DNA of 64,000 bases from Saccharopolyspora sp. SCSIO 74807 (GTDB taxonomy: Bacteria > Actinomycetota > Actinomycetes > Mycobacteriales > Pseudonocardiaceae): assembly GCF_037023755.1 (NCBI RefSeq), contig NZ_CP146100.1, forward strand, positions 1,242,501 to 1,306,500, read 5' to 3'. A model generated the notes under the pieces. It made no database searches and was not told the origin of the DNA. It saw only the letters and a program-made list of their open reading frames with translations. Both the position numbers and the translations under genes were made by a program. This document shows positions 1-9,569 of the stretch, piece by piece (within the stretch, counting starts at the first letter, position 1; each line of letters begins with the position of its first letter).

Positions 1-132
1 CGCCGTGCACCGGGCGCCGACGCACGTTTCTCCGCGAACTGCCGTGCTGACGCGCGCCCGATGCTCGGGCGAGGATGGTGCCTCCGGACGCGGGGACAGG
101 TGCCGGACCGGGCGAGCTGGAAGGGACGGATC

Positions 133-1119
133 ATGAGCGGGGCGACGATCAGCTTGGCCGAGTTGGATTCCGTGCGGGTGTACGGCCTGCCGATGCGCAC
201 CCGGTTCCGCGGGATCACCCGCAGGCAGGGGGTGCTGCTCGGCGGTCCCGGCGGCTGGGGCGAGTTCTGCCCGTTCGAGGACTACGACGACGCGCAGTCC
301 GTGCCGTGGCTGCTGGCGGCCTTGGAGGCGTGCGCCGGGGATTGGCCTGCGGCGGTGCGCGACACCGTGCCGGTGAACTGCACGGTTCCGGCGGTGGACG
401 GCGAGCAGGCGCACGAGATCGTGTCCGCCTCGGGCTGCAGCACGGCGAAGGTGAAGGTGGCCGAGTCGTCGCAGTTCGCCGCCGACGACGTCGAGCGGGT
501 GGCCGCGGTGCGCGACGCCCTCGGCCCGGCGGGCGCGATCCGGGTGGACGCGAACGCGGCCTGGGACGTGGACACCGCGGTCGCCCGGATCGCGGAGCTG
601 GACCGCGCCGCGGGTGGTCTGGAGTACGTCGAGCAGCCCTGCCCGAGCGTCGAAGAGCTCGCCGCCGTGCGGCGCAAGGTGGCGGTCCGGATCGCGGCGG
701 ACGAATCGATCCGCCGCGCCGAGGACCCGCTGCGGGTCGCGGTCGCCGAAGCGGCGGACGTGGCGGTGCTCAAGGCCGCGCCGCTGGGCGGGGTGCGCCG
801 GGCGTTGCAGGTCGCCGAAGCGTGCGGGCTGCCGTGCGTGGTGTCCTCGGCGGTGGAGAGCAGCGTCGGCCTGGCCGCGCAGCTCGCGCTCGCCGGGGCG
901 CTGCCGGAGCTGCCGTTCGCCTGCGGGCTGGGCACGACGTCGCTGCTGGACGGCGACCTGGTGGCCGAGTCGTTCGTGCCGCGCGGCGGTCATCTCCCGG
1001 TGCCGCGGAGCGCTCCGCTGCCGGACCCGGCCCGCGTCGCGGCCGCCACCCCGTCCGCCGAGGACCAGCGCCGCTGGCTCGACCGCCTCACCCGCGTCCA
1101 CCAGCTGCTGCCAGCTTGA
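133..1119 (+). CDS. menC: o-Succinylbenzoate synthase
   Basis: A 328-residue enolase-superfamily enzyme that dehydrates SHCHC to o-succinylbenzoate in menaquinone synthesis, in the cytosol. The barrel residues are visible in order: the KVKVAE lysine pair, the metal ligands in RVDANAAW, VEQPC and AADES, and the second-strand lysine in VLKAAPLGGV. The start at 133 is chosen because GGAAGG lies just upstream and the protein then begins in the family's usual place; the frame stays open back to 61 but that extension is not enolase-like. Other menaquinone genes may lie left of the window. The family also contains dipeptide epimerases and N-acylamino-acid racemases, but the short actinobacterial form with this motif set fits MenC best. 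Confidence 0.88.
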   Translation: MSGATISLAELDSVRVYGLPMRTRFRGITRRQGVLLGGPGGWGEFCPFEDYDDAQSVPWLLAALEACAGDWPAAVRDTVPVNCTVPAVDGEQAHEIVSASGCSTAKVKVAESSQFAADDVERVAAVRDALGPAGAIRVDANAAWDVDTAVARIAELDRAAGGLEYVEQPCPSVEELAAVRRKVAVRIAADESIRRAEDPLRVAVAEAADVAVLKAAPLGGVRRALQVAEACGLPCVVSSAVESSVGLAAQLALAGALPELPFACGLGTTSLLDGDLVAESFVPRGGHLPVPRSAPLPDPARVAAATPSAEDQRRWLDRLTRVHQLLPA

Positions 1120-1187
1120 TCGCACACATGCACAATGGTGGACAATTGGTGCATGACATGTATTTTCGTGACATATACAGTGAAGGC
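1116..1187 (+). promoter_or_regulatory. AT-rich promoter/operator region of the toxin-antitoxin pair
   Basis: This stretch is clearly richer in A and T than its surroundings. It holds an inverted repeat ATGCAC (1128-1133) / GTGCAT (1149-1154) and a second one, TGTAT / ATACA, around 1160-1180. Such palindromes just before an AbrB-type antitoxin gene fit autoregulation by the antitoxin. The exact -10 and -35 elements cannot be fixed by eye. Confidence 0.5.
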
Positions 1188-1454
1188 ATGACAAGCGCTG
1201 CTGTGAAGATGAATCCGCAGGGCCGGGTCTCGATACCGGCGCCTTTCCGGCATGAACTGGGGCTCACACCGGACACCGACCTGGTCAGCTATGTCGAAGA
1301 CGGACGAGTGGTGTTCGAAGAACGGGAACACCTGATGCGGCGCATCCAGCAGACGGCGCTCAACAGCCGGGCGACAGCTGGATCACCAGTCGACGAGCTG
1401 CTCGCAGACCGACGTGCCGCAGCAGCACGCGAAACCGCCGAGACGGAGTCATGA
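1188..1454 (+). CDS. AbrB/MazE-type antitoxin (VapB-like)
   Basis: A small protein of 88 residues. Its N-terminal half has the AbrB/SpoVT swapped-hairpin pattern (MNPQGRVSIPAPFRHELGL), which normally binds DNA; the C-terminal half is charged and helical and should hold the toxin. The stop overlaps the start of the PIN-domain toxin gene by four bases (ATGA), so the two are translated together. The start is uncertain: ATG 1188 has GAAGG only one base upstream, ATG 1158 is in frame but lacks a good ribosome site, and a leaderless start is possible. Expected role: neutralise the toxin and repress the shared promoter. Confidence 0.75.
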   Translation: MTSAAVKMNPQGRVSIPAPFRHELGLTPDTDLVSYVEDGRVVFEEREHLMRRIQQTALNSRATAGSPVDELLADRRAAAARETAETES

Positions 1455-1834
1455 GCATGGTCGTCCTCGACGCTTCGGCAGTCCTGGCGTGGGTATATGC
1501 GGAATCGGGACAAGAAGCGGTCGCCGAGCATCTCGACGGGGCGCTGATCAGTGCGGTGAACTGGTCAGAGGTCTTGCAGAAGATCGCTGCGAATGGCGGC
1601 GACGCCGACCTTCTCGGCCTGCAGATCGAAGCTCTGGGCGTGGAAGTGATCGCTTTCGGTCGAGACGACTCGCTAGCGACGGCCGCGCTTTGGCCGACGA
1701 CCCGGGAGGCCGGCCTGTCGCTCGGGGACCGAGCATGCCTGGCACTGGCGCGGCGCCTCGCCGCGCCAGTGCTCACTTCGGACCAAGCTTGGAAACGGCT
1801 CGACACCGATGCGGACATCCGGCTGATCCGCTGA
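1451..1834 (+). CDS. vapC: PIN-domain ribonuclease toxin (VapC-like)
   Basis: A 127-residue PIN-domain protein. Acidic active-site residues typical of VapC are visible: the N-terminal Asp in VVLDASAVLAWV, a Glu in NWSEVLQK, and the later Asp residues in LGDRACLALA and LTSDQAW. VapC toxins cleave RNA, often tRNA or rRNA, when the labile antitoxin is degraded. The gene overlaps its antitoxin by four bases. The length and motif order look intact, so the toxin is probably active. The RNA target cannot be read from the sequence. Confidence 0.85.
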   Translation: MSMVVLDASAVLAWVYAESGQEAVAEHLDGALISAVNWSEVLQKIAANGGDADLLGLQIEALGVEVIAFGRDDSLATAALWPTTREAGLSLGDRACLALARRLAAPVLTSDQAWKRLDTDADIRLIR

Positions 1835-1853
1835 GCGGCTTCGAGCTGCCGCG

Positions 1854-2732
1854 TCAGCGGCGGTGCTTGCGGCGGCGGAGCCAGCGGAACAGCAGCGCAC
1901 CGGCGGCCAGCACCGCCACCGCGGGCAGCACCCGCTTGAGCACCGGCGTGCCCGCGGTGCCGAGCAGGTCGATCGCCTCGTCGGTCGGCATCGGGCCGCC
2001 GGTGACGACCGTGTCCGCGCGATCGGACCGGGCGTGCCTGGCGGCGCTCGACGAGCCGACGGTGTCCGGCTGCTCCCCTGCCGCCTGCTCCCCCGCCGGT
2101 GGCGTGACCCGCCACGCCGGGGTGCGGCTGCGCGCTGCTTCCGCGCCCTGCGCAGCCGCCGCCGCGGCGGTGGTGCGCTGCTCGCCCGCGGAGTCCTCGG
2201 CCGCCTGCGCGGCTTCGGCCACCTTGTCCGACTCGGTCTTGCCGGAGCCACCCGCCGAAGCCGCGCCCGCGCCCTCGGCGGCGGCCGCCTCACCGGCGAG
2301 CTTCTCGGCCAGGTTCGCCGCGAACTGGTTCAGGATCTTGCTGCCGACCTCGGTCATCAGGCCCCGCCCGAGCTGCGCGGGCTTGCCGGTGACCTTCAGG
2401 TCGGTGTCCACCTGCGCGGAGGTGCTGCCGCCTTCGGGCGTGAGGGTGAGCGTGACGGTGGCGGCAGCGGTGCCGTTGCCCCGCGAGTCCTTGCCGCTGG
2501 CGTCGATGACGACCTTGCGAGCCGCTTCGTCGACCTCTTCGAACGAGCCCTTCCCCTTGTACAGCAAGGAGATCGGGCCGAGCTTCACCTTCACCGAACC
2601 GGCGAACTCGTTGCCGTCGGCGCTGCTGAGCGTCGCGCCGGGCATGCAGGGGGCCACCTGCTCCGGGTCGATCATCGCCGGCCACGCCACGTCGACCGGG
2701 ACCGGGACGGTGAAGTGGTGTTGCATCTGCAC
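1854..2732 (-). CDS. coxG: CoxG-type SRPBCC protein with C-terminal membrane anchor
   Basis: A 292-residue protein. Residues 1 to about 145 form an SRPBCC (START-like) fold of the carbon monoxide dehydrogenase subunit G family, including the MIDPEQVAPCMPGA segment. An Ala-rich low-complexity linker follows, then one predicted transmembrane helix close to the C-terminus ending in a cluster of Arg and Lys. CoxG proteins recruit molybdenum CO dehydrogenase-type enzymes to the membrane in other bacteria. The GTG start at 2732 is preferred because AGGAGGA (2741-2747) is eight bases away; ATG 2726 is the alternative. It follows the medium-subunit gene in the same direction after about 340 bases of repetitive DNA, so it may be cotranscribed or have its own promoter. 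Confidence 0.8.
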   Translation of the reverse strand: MQMQHHFTVPVPVDVAWPAMIDPEQVAPCMPGATLSSADGNEFAGSVKVKLGPISLLYKGKGSFEEVDEAARKVVIDASGKDSRGNGTAAATVTLTLTPEGGSTSAQVDTDLKVTGKPAQLGRGLMTEVGSKILNQFAANLAEKLAGEAAAAEGAGAASAGGSGKTESDKVAEAAQAAEDSAGEQRTTAAAAAAQGAEAARSRTPAWRVTPPAGEQAAGEQPDTVGSSSAARHARSDRADTVVTGGPMPTDEAIDLLGTAGTPVLKRVLPAVAVLAAGALLFRWLRRRKHRR

Positions 2733-2907
2733 GGGAGAAATCCTCCTGGTCCATCGCCGCTTGGGCTCGGCGCGGGGCGAGTTCCGGTCCGCGGGTGCGG
2801 CCCGGGCGGGCGGCCCGGCCCCGGCGCGAACCACCCCGTTCGAGTCTGCCCGTTCGCCCCGACGTGCGGTAGCTCCCGGCGGTGCCGGACGAGCCCTACC
2901 GGGCCGG

Positions 2908-3021
2908 ACTGTGCCACCGGCCGAGCCGAGCCCGACTGTGCCGACCAGCCGAGCCGAGCCCGGCGGTGCCGACCAGCCGAGCCGAGCCCGGCGGTGCCGA
3001 CCAGCCGAGCCGAGCCCGGCC
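2908..3021. repeat. 28-bp tandem repeat, about four copies
   Basis: About four direct copies of a 28-bp unit, the first one base shorter, each containing GACCAGCCGAGCCGAGCCC. It fills much of the 337-bp gap (2733-3069) between coxG and coxM. The copies are contiguous and the frames through them have no protein support, so this is a non-coding minisatellite. No other feature is seen in the gap apart from the coxG ribosome site. Confidence 0.85.
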
Positions 3022-3069
3022 GGGGCGAACGGACGACTCCGGCGCGCGAACGCGCCGACCACTCCATTA

Positions 3070-3924
3070 CTACACGCCGACCGCCGTGGCGACCGCCCGG
3101 CCGGTGAGCACTTCGGCGAGATGTTCCCGGTAGTCCACATCGGCGCTGGCATCGGCGGTGGCACTGGTGCCCTCCGCCGCGTGCCGGGCCGCCGCGGTGA
3201 TCGCCTCAGCGGTGGCCGGGGCGCCGAGCAGCGCCCCTTCCACCCCGCGCGCCCGGATCGGCGTGGCGCCCATGTTCGTCAGCCCCACGCGGGCCTCGGC
3301 GATCGCGCCGTCCCGCACGAGCACGGCGGCGGCCACCCCGACCATGGACCACGCCTGCGCGACGCGGTTGAACTTCTCGTAGTGCGCCGACCAGCCGGTC
3401 CACTTCGGCATCCGGATCTCGACCAGCACCTCGTCGGCCTCCAGCGCGGTGGTGAAGAAGTCCGCGAAGAACTCCGCCGCGGGCACCGTCCGCTGCCCGC
3501 CCGGACCGGCGATGACCATCTCGGCGTCCAGCACGAGTGCCGGAGCGGGCAGATCCCCGGCCGGGTCGGCGTGCGCCAGCGATCCGCCGAACGTGCCGCG
3601 GTGGCGCACCTGCGGGTCCGCCACGGTGCGGGTGGCCAGCGCGATCAGCTCGGCGTGCTCGCGGACGAGCGGGTCGCGGGCGATCTCGTGGTGCGTGGTC
3701 ATCGCGCCGATCACCAGCCGGTCGCCGTCCTCGCGGACGCCGCGCAGCTGCGGGATGCGGCCGAGGTCGACGACCACCCGCGGGTCGGCCAGCCGCATCC
3801 GCAGCACCGGCAGCAGGCTCTGCCCGCCGCCGAGCACCTTGGCCTCGTCGCCCGCCTGCTGCAGCGCGGTCACCGCCTCATCCACTGTGGACGGTGCGAT
3901 GTAGTCGAACGATGCGGGGATCAC
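3070..3924 (-). CDS. coxM: Molybdenum hydroxylase medium (FAD-binding) subunit
   Basis: A 284-residue FAD-binding subunit of the xanthine oxidase/CO dehydrogenase family. It passes electrons from the iron-sulfur subunit to an acceptor such as the quinone pool. The FAD motifs are present: AGGQSLLP-like VLGGGQSLLP near residue 35 and TFGGSLAHADPAGDLP near residue 115. Translation starts at GTG 3924 after AGGAGGT and overlaps the large-subunit stop by four bases, so L and M are coupled. Subunit order on the minus strand is S-L-M. Confidence 0.88.
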   Translation of the reverse strand: MIPASFDYIAPSTVDEAVTALQQAGDEAKVLGGGQSLLPVLRMRLADPRVVVDLGRIPQLRGVREDGDRLVIGAMTTHHEIARDPLVREHAELIALATRTVADPQVRHRGTFGGSLAHADPAGDLPAPALVLDAEMVIAGPGGQRTVPAAEFFADFFTTALEADEVLVEIRMPKWTGWSAHYEKFNRVAQAWSMVGVAAAVLVRDGAIAEARVGLTNMGATPIRARGVEGALLGAPATAEAITAAARHAAEGTSATADASADVDYREHLAEVLTGRAVATAVGV

Positions 3925-6362
3925 CGGTTACCTCCTCGCGAGCCGGAACCTTCCATCGAACCCATGCCGCCACCGGATTCCGGCGCGGTCTGCCCGGAAG
4001 CTCGCGCCCCGGTGATCGCCCGCCACACGCGCTGCGGCGAGCACGGCATCTCCACGTCGTCGACGCCGAAGTGCCGGATCGCGTCCACGACCGCGTTGAC
4101 CACCGCCGGGGTGGAGGCGATCGTGCCTGCTTCCCCGACGCCCTTCACGCCCAGCGCGTTCGACGTCGCGCGGGTCTCGGTGCGGTCGGTGACGTACTCC
4201 GGCAGGTCCGCAGCCGACGGCACCAGGTAGTCCGCCAGCGTGGCCGTGGTCAGCGTGCCGGACTCGTCGTGCACGGCCTCCTCGAACAGCGCCTGCGCGA
4301 TGCCCTGCGCGAGCCCGCCGTGCACCTGGCCTTCCACGATCAGCGGGTTGACCACGGTGCCCACGTCGTCCACGCAGACGTAGTCGCGGATGCGCACCCG
4401 CCCGGTCGCGGTGTCCACTTCGGTCGCGCACAGGTGCGTGCCGTGCGGGAAGGAGAAGTTCTCCGGGTCGAACGTGGCGTCCGCGTCCAGGCTCGGCTCC
4501 ACCCCTTCCGGCAGGTCGTGCGCGGCGAACGCGGCCAGCGCCACCTCGCCGAGCGCGGTGGCCCGGTCGGTGCCGCGCACGCCGAAGCTGCCCGCGGTGA
4601 ACTCCACGTCGTCCTCGGCGCACTCCATCATGTGCGCGGCGATCGTGCGGGCCTTGTCGATCACCTTGTCCGCGGCGCTGACCACCGCCATGCCGCCGAC
4701 CGCCAGCGAGCGCGAACCGTAGGTGTCCAGGCCCTTCGGCGAGGACTGGGTGTCGCCGTGCAGGATCTCCACGTCCTCGAACGGCACGCCCAGCCGGTCG
4801 GCGACGATCTGGCTCCACGCCGTCTCGTGGCCCTGCCCGTGCGGCGAGACGCCGGTGACGACCTCGACCTTGCCGGTGGGCAGCACCCGGATCGCGGCGT
4901 GTTCCCAGCCGCCCGCGCCGTAGGACAGCGAACCCAGCACCCGCGACGGCGCCAGCCCGCACATCTCGGTGAACGTGGAGATCCCGATGCCCAGCTGCAC
5001 GGTGTCCCCGCGCCGCCTGCGCTCGGCCTGCTCCTGCCGCAGCGAGTCGTAGCCCAGCAGTTCCATCGCCCGGTCGGTCGCGGCCTCGTAGTCGCCCGAG
5101 TCGTAGGTCAGCCCGGCGACCGTGTCGTACGGGAACTCGTCGCGGCCGATCCAGTTCTTGCGCCGGACCTCCATCGGATCCATGCCCAGCTCGGCGGCGA
5201 GCTCGTCCATCATCCGCTCGATGCCGAAGGTGGCCTCCGGCCGCCCGGCACCTCGGTAGGCGTCCGTCGGGGTCTTGTTCGTGAACACGTTCGTGCAGCT
5301 GAAGTGGTACGCCGGGAACTTGTAGATCGCGTTGAACATGAACGCGCCCAGGATCGGCACGCCCGGCGTGACCAGCCGCAGGTAGGCGCCCATGTCCGCG
5401 AGCAGCTCGACCTTCAGCCCGGTGACCGTGCCGTCCCGGCGGGCCGAGATCGACAACCGCTGCACCTGGTCGCGGCCGTGGTGCGCGGAGACCATCGTCT
5501 CGGAGCGCGACTCGGTCCACTTCACCGGCTTGCCCAGCCTGCGGGCCAGCAGGAACGCGATGAACTCCTCCGGGGTGACCTGCAGCTTGCCGCCGAAGCC
5601 GCCGCCCACGTCCGGCGCGATCACCCGCACCTTGTGCTCCGGCACGCCCAGGTTCATCGCGATCATCAGCCGCAGGATGTGCGGCACCTGGGTGGCCGAC
5701 CACATGGTGAACTGCTCGCCGGTCGGGTCCACCACGACCGATCGGGGCTCCATGAACGCCGGGATGAGCCGCTGCTGCCGGAACGTGCGGTCCACCCGCA
5801 CCTCGGCGTCGTCGAGCGCCTGCTGCACGTCGCCGCCGGTACCCGCAGCGGCCGAGTCGAACGTCCAGGTCGCGCTGCGGTTGGTGCCCAAGTCCTCGTG
5901 CACCAGCGGGGATTCGTCGGTGGCCGCCGCGGTGATGTCCAGGACCACCGGCAGGTCCTCGTAGTCCACCTCGATCGCGTCCAGCGCGTCGTGCGCCTCG
6001 GCCGCGCTGCGGGCGGCGACCACGGCGACCGCCTCACCGGCGAAGTTGACGGTGTCCACCGCCAGCGACGGCGCGTCCGGCGACTTCATGTCCTCGGTGA
6101 TCGGCCACGCGCACGGCAGGCTGCCCTGCTCGTCGGCGACGTCCTGTCCGGTGAGCACCGCTCGCACGCCCGGCATCTTGCGCGCGCTTTCGGTGTCGAC
6201 GGCGGTGATGCGCGCGTGCGCGACCGGGCTGCGCAAGATCGCCAGGTGCAGCATCCCGGGCAACGCCATGTTGTCGGTCCAGCGGGTGCGCCCGGTGATC
6301 AGCCGGGCGTCCTCCTTGCGCTTGCGGGCGCGGCCGAGTTCGGGTTCCGCGGTGGAAGTCAT
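3921..6362 (-). CDS. coxL: Molybdenum hydroxylase large subunit (form II CoxL-like)
   Basis: An 813-residue molybdopterin-binding catalytic subunit. It shows the VGGGFGGK segment, the active-site loop AYRGAGR near residue 370, and the catalytic Glu in GVGEAGT near residue 750. AYRGAGR marks form II; true CO dehydrogenases (form I) have AYRCSFR with the Cu-binding Cys. The enzyme is therefore related to CO dehydrogenase, but its substrate is unproven and could be an aldehyde or N-heterocycle. The ATG at 6362 overlaps the small-subunit stop by four bases. Database annotation as carbon monoxide dehydrogenase would be by family only. Confidence 0.87.
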   Translation of the reverse strand: MTSTAEPELGRARKRKEDARLITGRTRWTDNMALPGMLHLAILRSPVAHARITAVDTESARKMPGVRAVLTGQDVADEQGSLPCAWPITEDMKSPDAPSLAVDTVNFAGEAVAVVAARSAAEAHDALDAIEVDYEDLPVVLDITAAATDESPLVHEDLGTNRSATWTFDSAAAGTGGDVQQALDDAEVRVDRTFRQQRLIPAFMEPRSVVVDPTGEQFTMWSATQVPHILRLMIAMNLGVPEHKVRVIAPDVGGGFGGKLQVTPEEFIAFLLARRLGKPVKWTESRSETMVSAHHGRDQVQRLSISARRDGTVTGLKVELLADMGAYLRLVTPGVPILGAFMFNAIYKFPAYHFSCTNVFTNKTPTDAYRGAGRPEATFGIERMMDELAAELGMDPMEVRRKNWIGRDEFPYDTVAGLTYDSGDYEAATDRAMELLGYDSLRQEQAERRRRGDTVQLGIGISTFTEMCGLAPSRVLGSLSYGAGGWEHAAIRVLPTGKVEVVTGVSPHGQGHETAWSQIVADRLGVPFEDVEILHGDTQSSPKGLDTYGSRSLAVGGMAVVSAADKVIDKARTIAAHMMECAEDDVEFTAGSFGVRGTDRATALGEVALAAFAAHDLPEGVEPSLDADATFDPENFSFPHGTHLCATEVDTATGRVRIRDYVCVDDVGTVVNPLIVEGQVHGGLAQGIAQALFEEAVHDESGTLTTATLADYLVPSAADLPEYVTDRTETRATSNALGVKGVGEAGTIASTPAVVNAVVDAIRHFGVDDVEMPCSPQRVWRAITGARASGQTAPESGGGMGSMEGSGSRGGNR

Positions 6363-6907
6363 GGCTGCCGCACCTCCGCCTGCTGCTCGCCGGTGCGCTG
6401 CTGCGGAGTGTCCGCGGTCTGCTCGATCGGCGGTCCGGCGCCCGGCCGCATCTTCCCGGCCGCGTCCTGCACCGCGCGGACGATGTTCTGGTAGCCGGTG
6501 CAGCGGCAGAGGTTGCCCTCCAGCCCTTCGCGGATCTGCTCGTCGCTGGGCGCGGAGTTCTCCGCGAGCAGGTCCAGCGACTGCATGATCATGCCGGGCG
6601 TGCAGAACCCGCACTGCAGCGCGTGGTTGTCGTGGAACGCCTGCTGCACCGGGTGCAGCTCGCCGTCCCGTTCGAGTCCTTCGATGGTGGTGACGTCGTG
6701 CCCGTCGGCCTGCACCGCGAGCACCGAACAGGATTTGACGCTCTGGCCGTCCAGGTGAACGGTGCAGGCGCCGCAGTTGCTGGTGTCGCAGCCGACGACG
6801 GTGCCGACCTTGCCCAGCCGGTCGCGCAGGTGCTGCACGAGCAGGGTGCGGGGTTCGACTTCGTCGGTGTACTCGGTGCCGTCGACGTTGACGGTGATGC
6901 GCGGCAT
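6359..6907 (-). CDS. coxS: Molybdenum hydroxylase small [2Fe-2S] subunit
   Basis: A 182-residue iron-sulfur subunit, first gene of the S-L-M unit. The N-terminal ferredoxin-like cluster is ligated by CDTSNCGAC plus a Cys about 20 residues later. The C-terminal cluster is ligated by CGFC and CRC. It transfers electrons from the molybdenum centre to the FAD subunit. The ATG has GGAGG seven bases upstream. The last 30 residues, rich in Gln, Pro and Thr, go beyond the usual family end. The protein lacks a signal peptide, as expected for a cytosolic enzyme. Confidence 0.9.
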   Translation of the reverse strand: MPRITVNVDGTEYTDEVEPRTLLVQHLRDRLGKVGTVVGCDTSNCGACTVHLDGQSVKSCSVLAVQADGHDVTTIEGLERDGELHPVQQAFHDNHALQCGFCTPGMIMQSLDLLAENSAPSDEQIREGLEGNLCRCTGYQNIVRAVQDAAGKMRPGAGPPIEQTADTPQQRTGEQQAEVRQP

Positions 6908-6966
6908 CGGGCCTCCATTGGACGGGCCGCGGTTAGCGCGGGTGTTCGGGAACGTTGACCCCTATG

Positions 6967-6982
6967 GGTGACAGAGGTCACT
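6967..6982. promoter_or_regulatory. CRP/GlxR-like palindrome upstream of coxS
   Basis: The sequence GTGA-N6-TCAC (GGTGACAGAGGTCACT) matches the core of the actinobacterial CRP/GlxR operator. It lies about 60 bp upstream of the coxS start, in the 273-bp gap between xdhC and coxS. This suggests cAMP-type or nutritional control of the hydroxylase genes. The match covers the symmetric core only. Confidence 0.45.
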
Positions 6983-7180
6983 CGGCTCCTGAGCCTGCTA
7001 CGCGTTCGCGCCAAGAGCAACCCCACCTCGCGCGGGGTGCGGCGGCCGCGGAGTGCCGCGCACGCGGGCGCATGACTGGTGAACCGATCAGCTCCCGGAC
7101 GGCCCGCGGATGGCCCGTTCGGAGCAGTGCGCCGCGCCGAACTCCCAGCTCGGCACGATTCCGCCGGGACGGCCGGTGCT

Positions 7181-8293
7181 TCAGCGGTGGATGGGGCCCG
7201 CGGTTTCGGTGAGGCGGGTTCCCGCGCCGCCCCAGCGCAGCGAGATCAGTTCCGCCGCGATGGACACCGCGGTCTCCTCCGGTGTGCGCGCACCCAGATC
7301 CAACCCGATCGGCGAGGACAGCTTGGCCAGCTCCGCCTCCGCGAGGCCCTGTTCGCGCAGCCGCTGCATCCGGTCGTCGTGCGTGCGCCGCGAACCCATC
7401 GCGCCCACGTAGCCGAGGTCGTGCCGCAGCGCGAGCTCCAGCACGGGCACGTCGAACTTCGGATCGTGCGTGAGCACCATGACCGCGGTCCGCTCGTCCA
7501 GCCTCCCCGCCTCGGCCTCCGCGGCCAGGTAGCGGTGCGGCCAATCCACCACCACGTCGTCCACGCCGGGGAACCGGCTGTGCGTGGCGAACACCGGCCG
7601 CGCGTCGCACACCGTCACGCGGTAGCCGAGGAACGAGCCGATCCGCGCCATCGCGGCGGCGAAGTCGATCGCGCCGAACACCAGCATTCGCGGCGGCGGC
7701 TCGAAGGAGTTCACGAACACCCGCATCCCTTCGCCGCGCCGCTGGCCCTCCGGTCCGTACTCCAGGACGCCGCTGCGGCCGCTGGCGAGCATCCCCCGCG
7801 CGTCGTCGGCCACCGCGTCGTCCATCCGCCGCTCGCCCAGGCTGCCGCCGGTGCGGTCGCGCCACACCAGCAGGCGCGCTCCGACCCGGGCGGGGTCCGG
7901 ATGCTCGACCACGGTCGTCACCGCGACCGGTTCCTCCGCGCGCACCGAATCGGCGACCGCGTCGAACTCGGGGAACGATTCCCGGTCGATCCGCTCGACG
8001 AACACGTCGAGGATGCCGCCGCAGGTCAGCCCGACCGCGAACGCGTCGTCGTCGCTGACGCCGTAGCGCTGCAGGCCCGCGGGGTCGCCGTCGAGCACCG
8101 CGGTCGCCCGCTCGTAGACCGCGCCTTCCACGCAACCGCCGGAGACGCTGCCGACCGCCTCCCCCTCGGGGGTCACCAGCATCGCCGCACCGGGCGGGCG
8201 CGGCGCCGAGCGGAACGTGGCCACCACCGTGCCGAGCCCCACCGGTTCGCCGGAATCCCAGCGCTTGGCCACCTCATCGAGCACGTCACGCAC
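7181..8293 (-). CDS. XdhC/CoxF family molybdenum-enzyme maturation factor
   Basis: A 370-residue protein with the N-terminal XdhC/CoxI domain (SGGCVEGAVYERA near residue 55) and the C-terminal Rossmann-like XdhC_C domain (FGAIDFAAAMARIG, and GYVGAMGSRRTHDDR near residue 320). Family members bind and sulfurate the molybdenum cofactor and insert it into xanthine dehydrogenase-type enzymes. The GTG start at 8293 overlaps the stop of the VWA gene upstream by eight bases, so the two are coupled. Its position next to S-L-M makes it the likely cofactor chaperone for that enzyme. Confidence 0.85.
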   Translation of the reverse strand: MRDVLDEVAKRWDSGEPVGLGTVVATFRSAPRPPGAAMLVTPEGEAVGSVSGGCVEGAVYERATAVLDGDPAGLQRYGVSDDDAFAVGLTCGGILDVFVERIDRESFPEFDAVADSVRAEEPVAVTTVVEHPDPARVGARLLVWRDRTGGSLGERRMDDAVADDARGMLASGRSGVLEYGPEGQRRGEGMRVFVNSFEPPPRMLVFGAIDFAAAMARIGSFLGYRVTVCDARPVFATHSRFPGVDDVVVDWPHRYLAAEAEAGRLDERTAVMVLTHDPKFDVPVLELALRHDLGYVGAMGSRRTHDDRMQRLREQGLAEAELAKLSSPIGLDLGARTPEETAVSIAAELISLRWGGAGTRLTETAGPIHR

Positions 8294-9461
8294 GGCCCAC
8301 CTCCGCTGTCGGCCGACCGGGAACTTCCGGCGGCATTTGCTTGTCAGCGTTCGCGGTCGCACCGGAATTCCCGAACCGCCGCACCCGCGACCACACCCGC
8401 TGCAACGAGTCGAGGCTGTGCCCGGCCACCAAGGCGTCCACGTGCGGCGCGGCGGCCACGATCCCGGACTGCACCGGCTCGTACCCCGCATGACCGGCGT
8501 GCGGGTTGGCCCAGATGACCGCCCGCGCCAGCCGCCGCAACCGGTGCGTCTGCTCGGCCAGCAGCTGCACGTCACCGCGTTCCCAGCCGTCGGAGAACAG
8601 CACGACGACCGAACCGCGGGCAACGCCCCGCTGGCCCCACCGGTCCAGGAACCCGCGCAGCGTCTCGCCGAGCCTGGTTCCGCCGGAGAAGTCCGGCACC
8701 GCCTTCGACGCCGCGTGCAGCGCGTGCTCCGGGTCGCGCTGGCGCAGTTGCCTGCTCACCCGGGTCATCCTGGTGCCCAGCGTGAAGACTTCGGTGCTCG
8801 CCGGGGTGCGGCGAACCACCACGTGCGCGAACCGCAGCAGCGCGTCGGCGTACGGGGCCATCGAGCCGGAAACGTCGATCAGCAGCACCACCCGGCGCGG
8901 CCTGCGCGCCTTGCGATGCCGCGCCAGGCGCAGCGGCTCACCACCGGCCCGCAGCATTTCCCGCATCGTCGCGCGGGAATCCAGCGGTCCGCGGCGGGAG
9001 CGGTGGCGCCGCACGGCCGCTCGTGCCGGCGGTTCGGGGCGCAGCACGGCGAGCATCCGGCGCAGGTGCTCGCGCTCGGCCTCGCTGAGATCGGCGAGGT
9101 CCCGGTGCCGGAGCACCTCGTCCTCGCTGGCCGCGGCCTTGATCGGGTCGGAGTCGGACTCCTCGTCGCCGTCTCCGGAGCTCAGCGCGGCGATCTTGGT
9201 GCGCTGCCGGATGCTCGGCGCTTCGCCGAGCCCGGGCATCTCGGACTCGCCGAACCAGGCGGCGAAAGCCGCGTCGTAGCGGTCCAGGTCCTCCGGGTCG
9301 GCGCACAGCGTCAACCGCCCCGCCCAGTACACGCCGGACCGGTCGTGCAGCCCGGTGTGCCCGGTCGCGGTCAGGAACGCCTCGACCCGCGCAGGGCCGC
9401 ACGACATGCCCGAGTACCGCAGCGCACGGGCGAACCCGACGAGACCGGCAACGGTGTCCAT
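8286..9461 (-). CDS. VWA-domain protein, CoxE-like
   Basis: A 391-residue protein. The C-terminal half is a von Willebrand A domain with the metal-binding motif DVSGSM near residue 198 and SGGTRLGETL further on; the N-terminal half matches the CoxE/DUF58-adjacent helical region. In Oligotropha, CoxE works with the AAA protein CoxD to build the copper-molybdenum centre of CO dehydrogenase. Here it sits between the AAA gene and xdhC in the same direction. ATG 9461 is chosen from the family start; an in-frame codon at 9518 would add 19 residues. The metal motif is intact. Confidence 0.82.
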   Translation of the reverse strand: MDTVAGLVGFARALRYSGMSCGPARVEAFLTATGHTGLHDRSGVYWAGRLTLCADPEDLDRYDAAFAAWFGESEMPGLGEAPSIRQRTKIAALSSGDGDEESDSDPIKAAASEDEVLRHRDLADLSEAEREHLRRMLAVLRPEPPARAAVRRHRSRRGPLDSRATMREMLRAGGEPLRLARHRKARRPRRVVLLIDVSGSMAPYADALLRFAHVVVRRTPASTEVFTLGTRMTRVSRQLRQRDPEHALHAASKAVPDFSGGTRLGETLRGFLDRWGQRGVARGSVVVLFSDGWERGDVQLLAEQTHRLRRLARAVIWANPHAGHAGYEPVQSGIVAAAPHVDALVAGHSLDSLQRVWSRVRRFGNSGATANADKQMPPEVPGRPTAEVGRA

Positions 9462-9569
9462 GCACCCATTCTGCCGTTCCGGTGGGTAGTGGATCGAGTG
9501 ATGGACGTGCCCTCCCACCGAGGTCGGGTGGGTGCTAGGGAGTGGTCTGCGTAGTCCGGCGGCGCCGCT

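Noticed and set aside
1..132. The open frame before the menC start as a longer menC or a separate gene.
   Set aside because: It lacks enolase-family similarity; a short palindrome (GCCCGATGCTCGGGC, 57-71) may be the terminator of a gene outside the window.
3537..6494. A 985-codon plus-strand open frame opposite coxL and coxM.
   Set aside because: Composition is Arg/His/Gly rich with no recognisable domain, and the true genes lie on the other strand.
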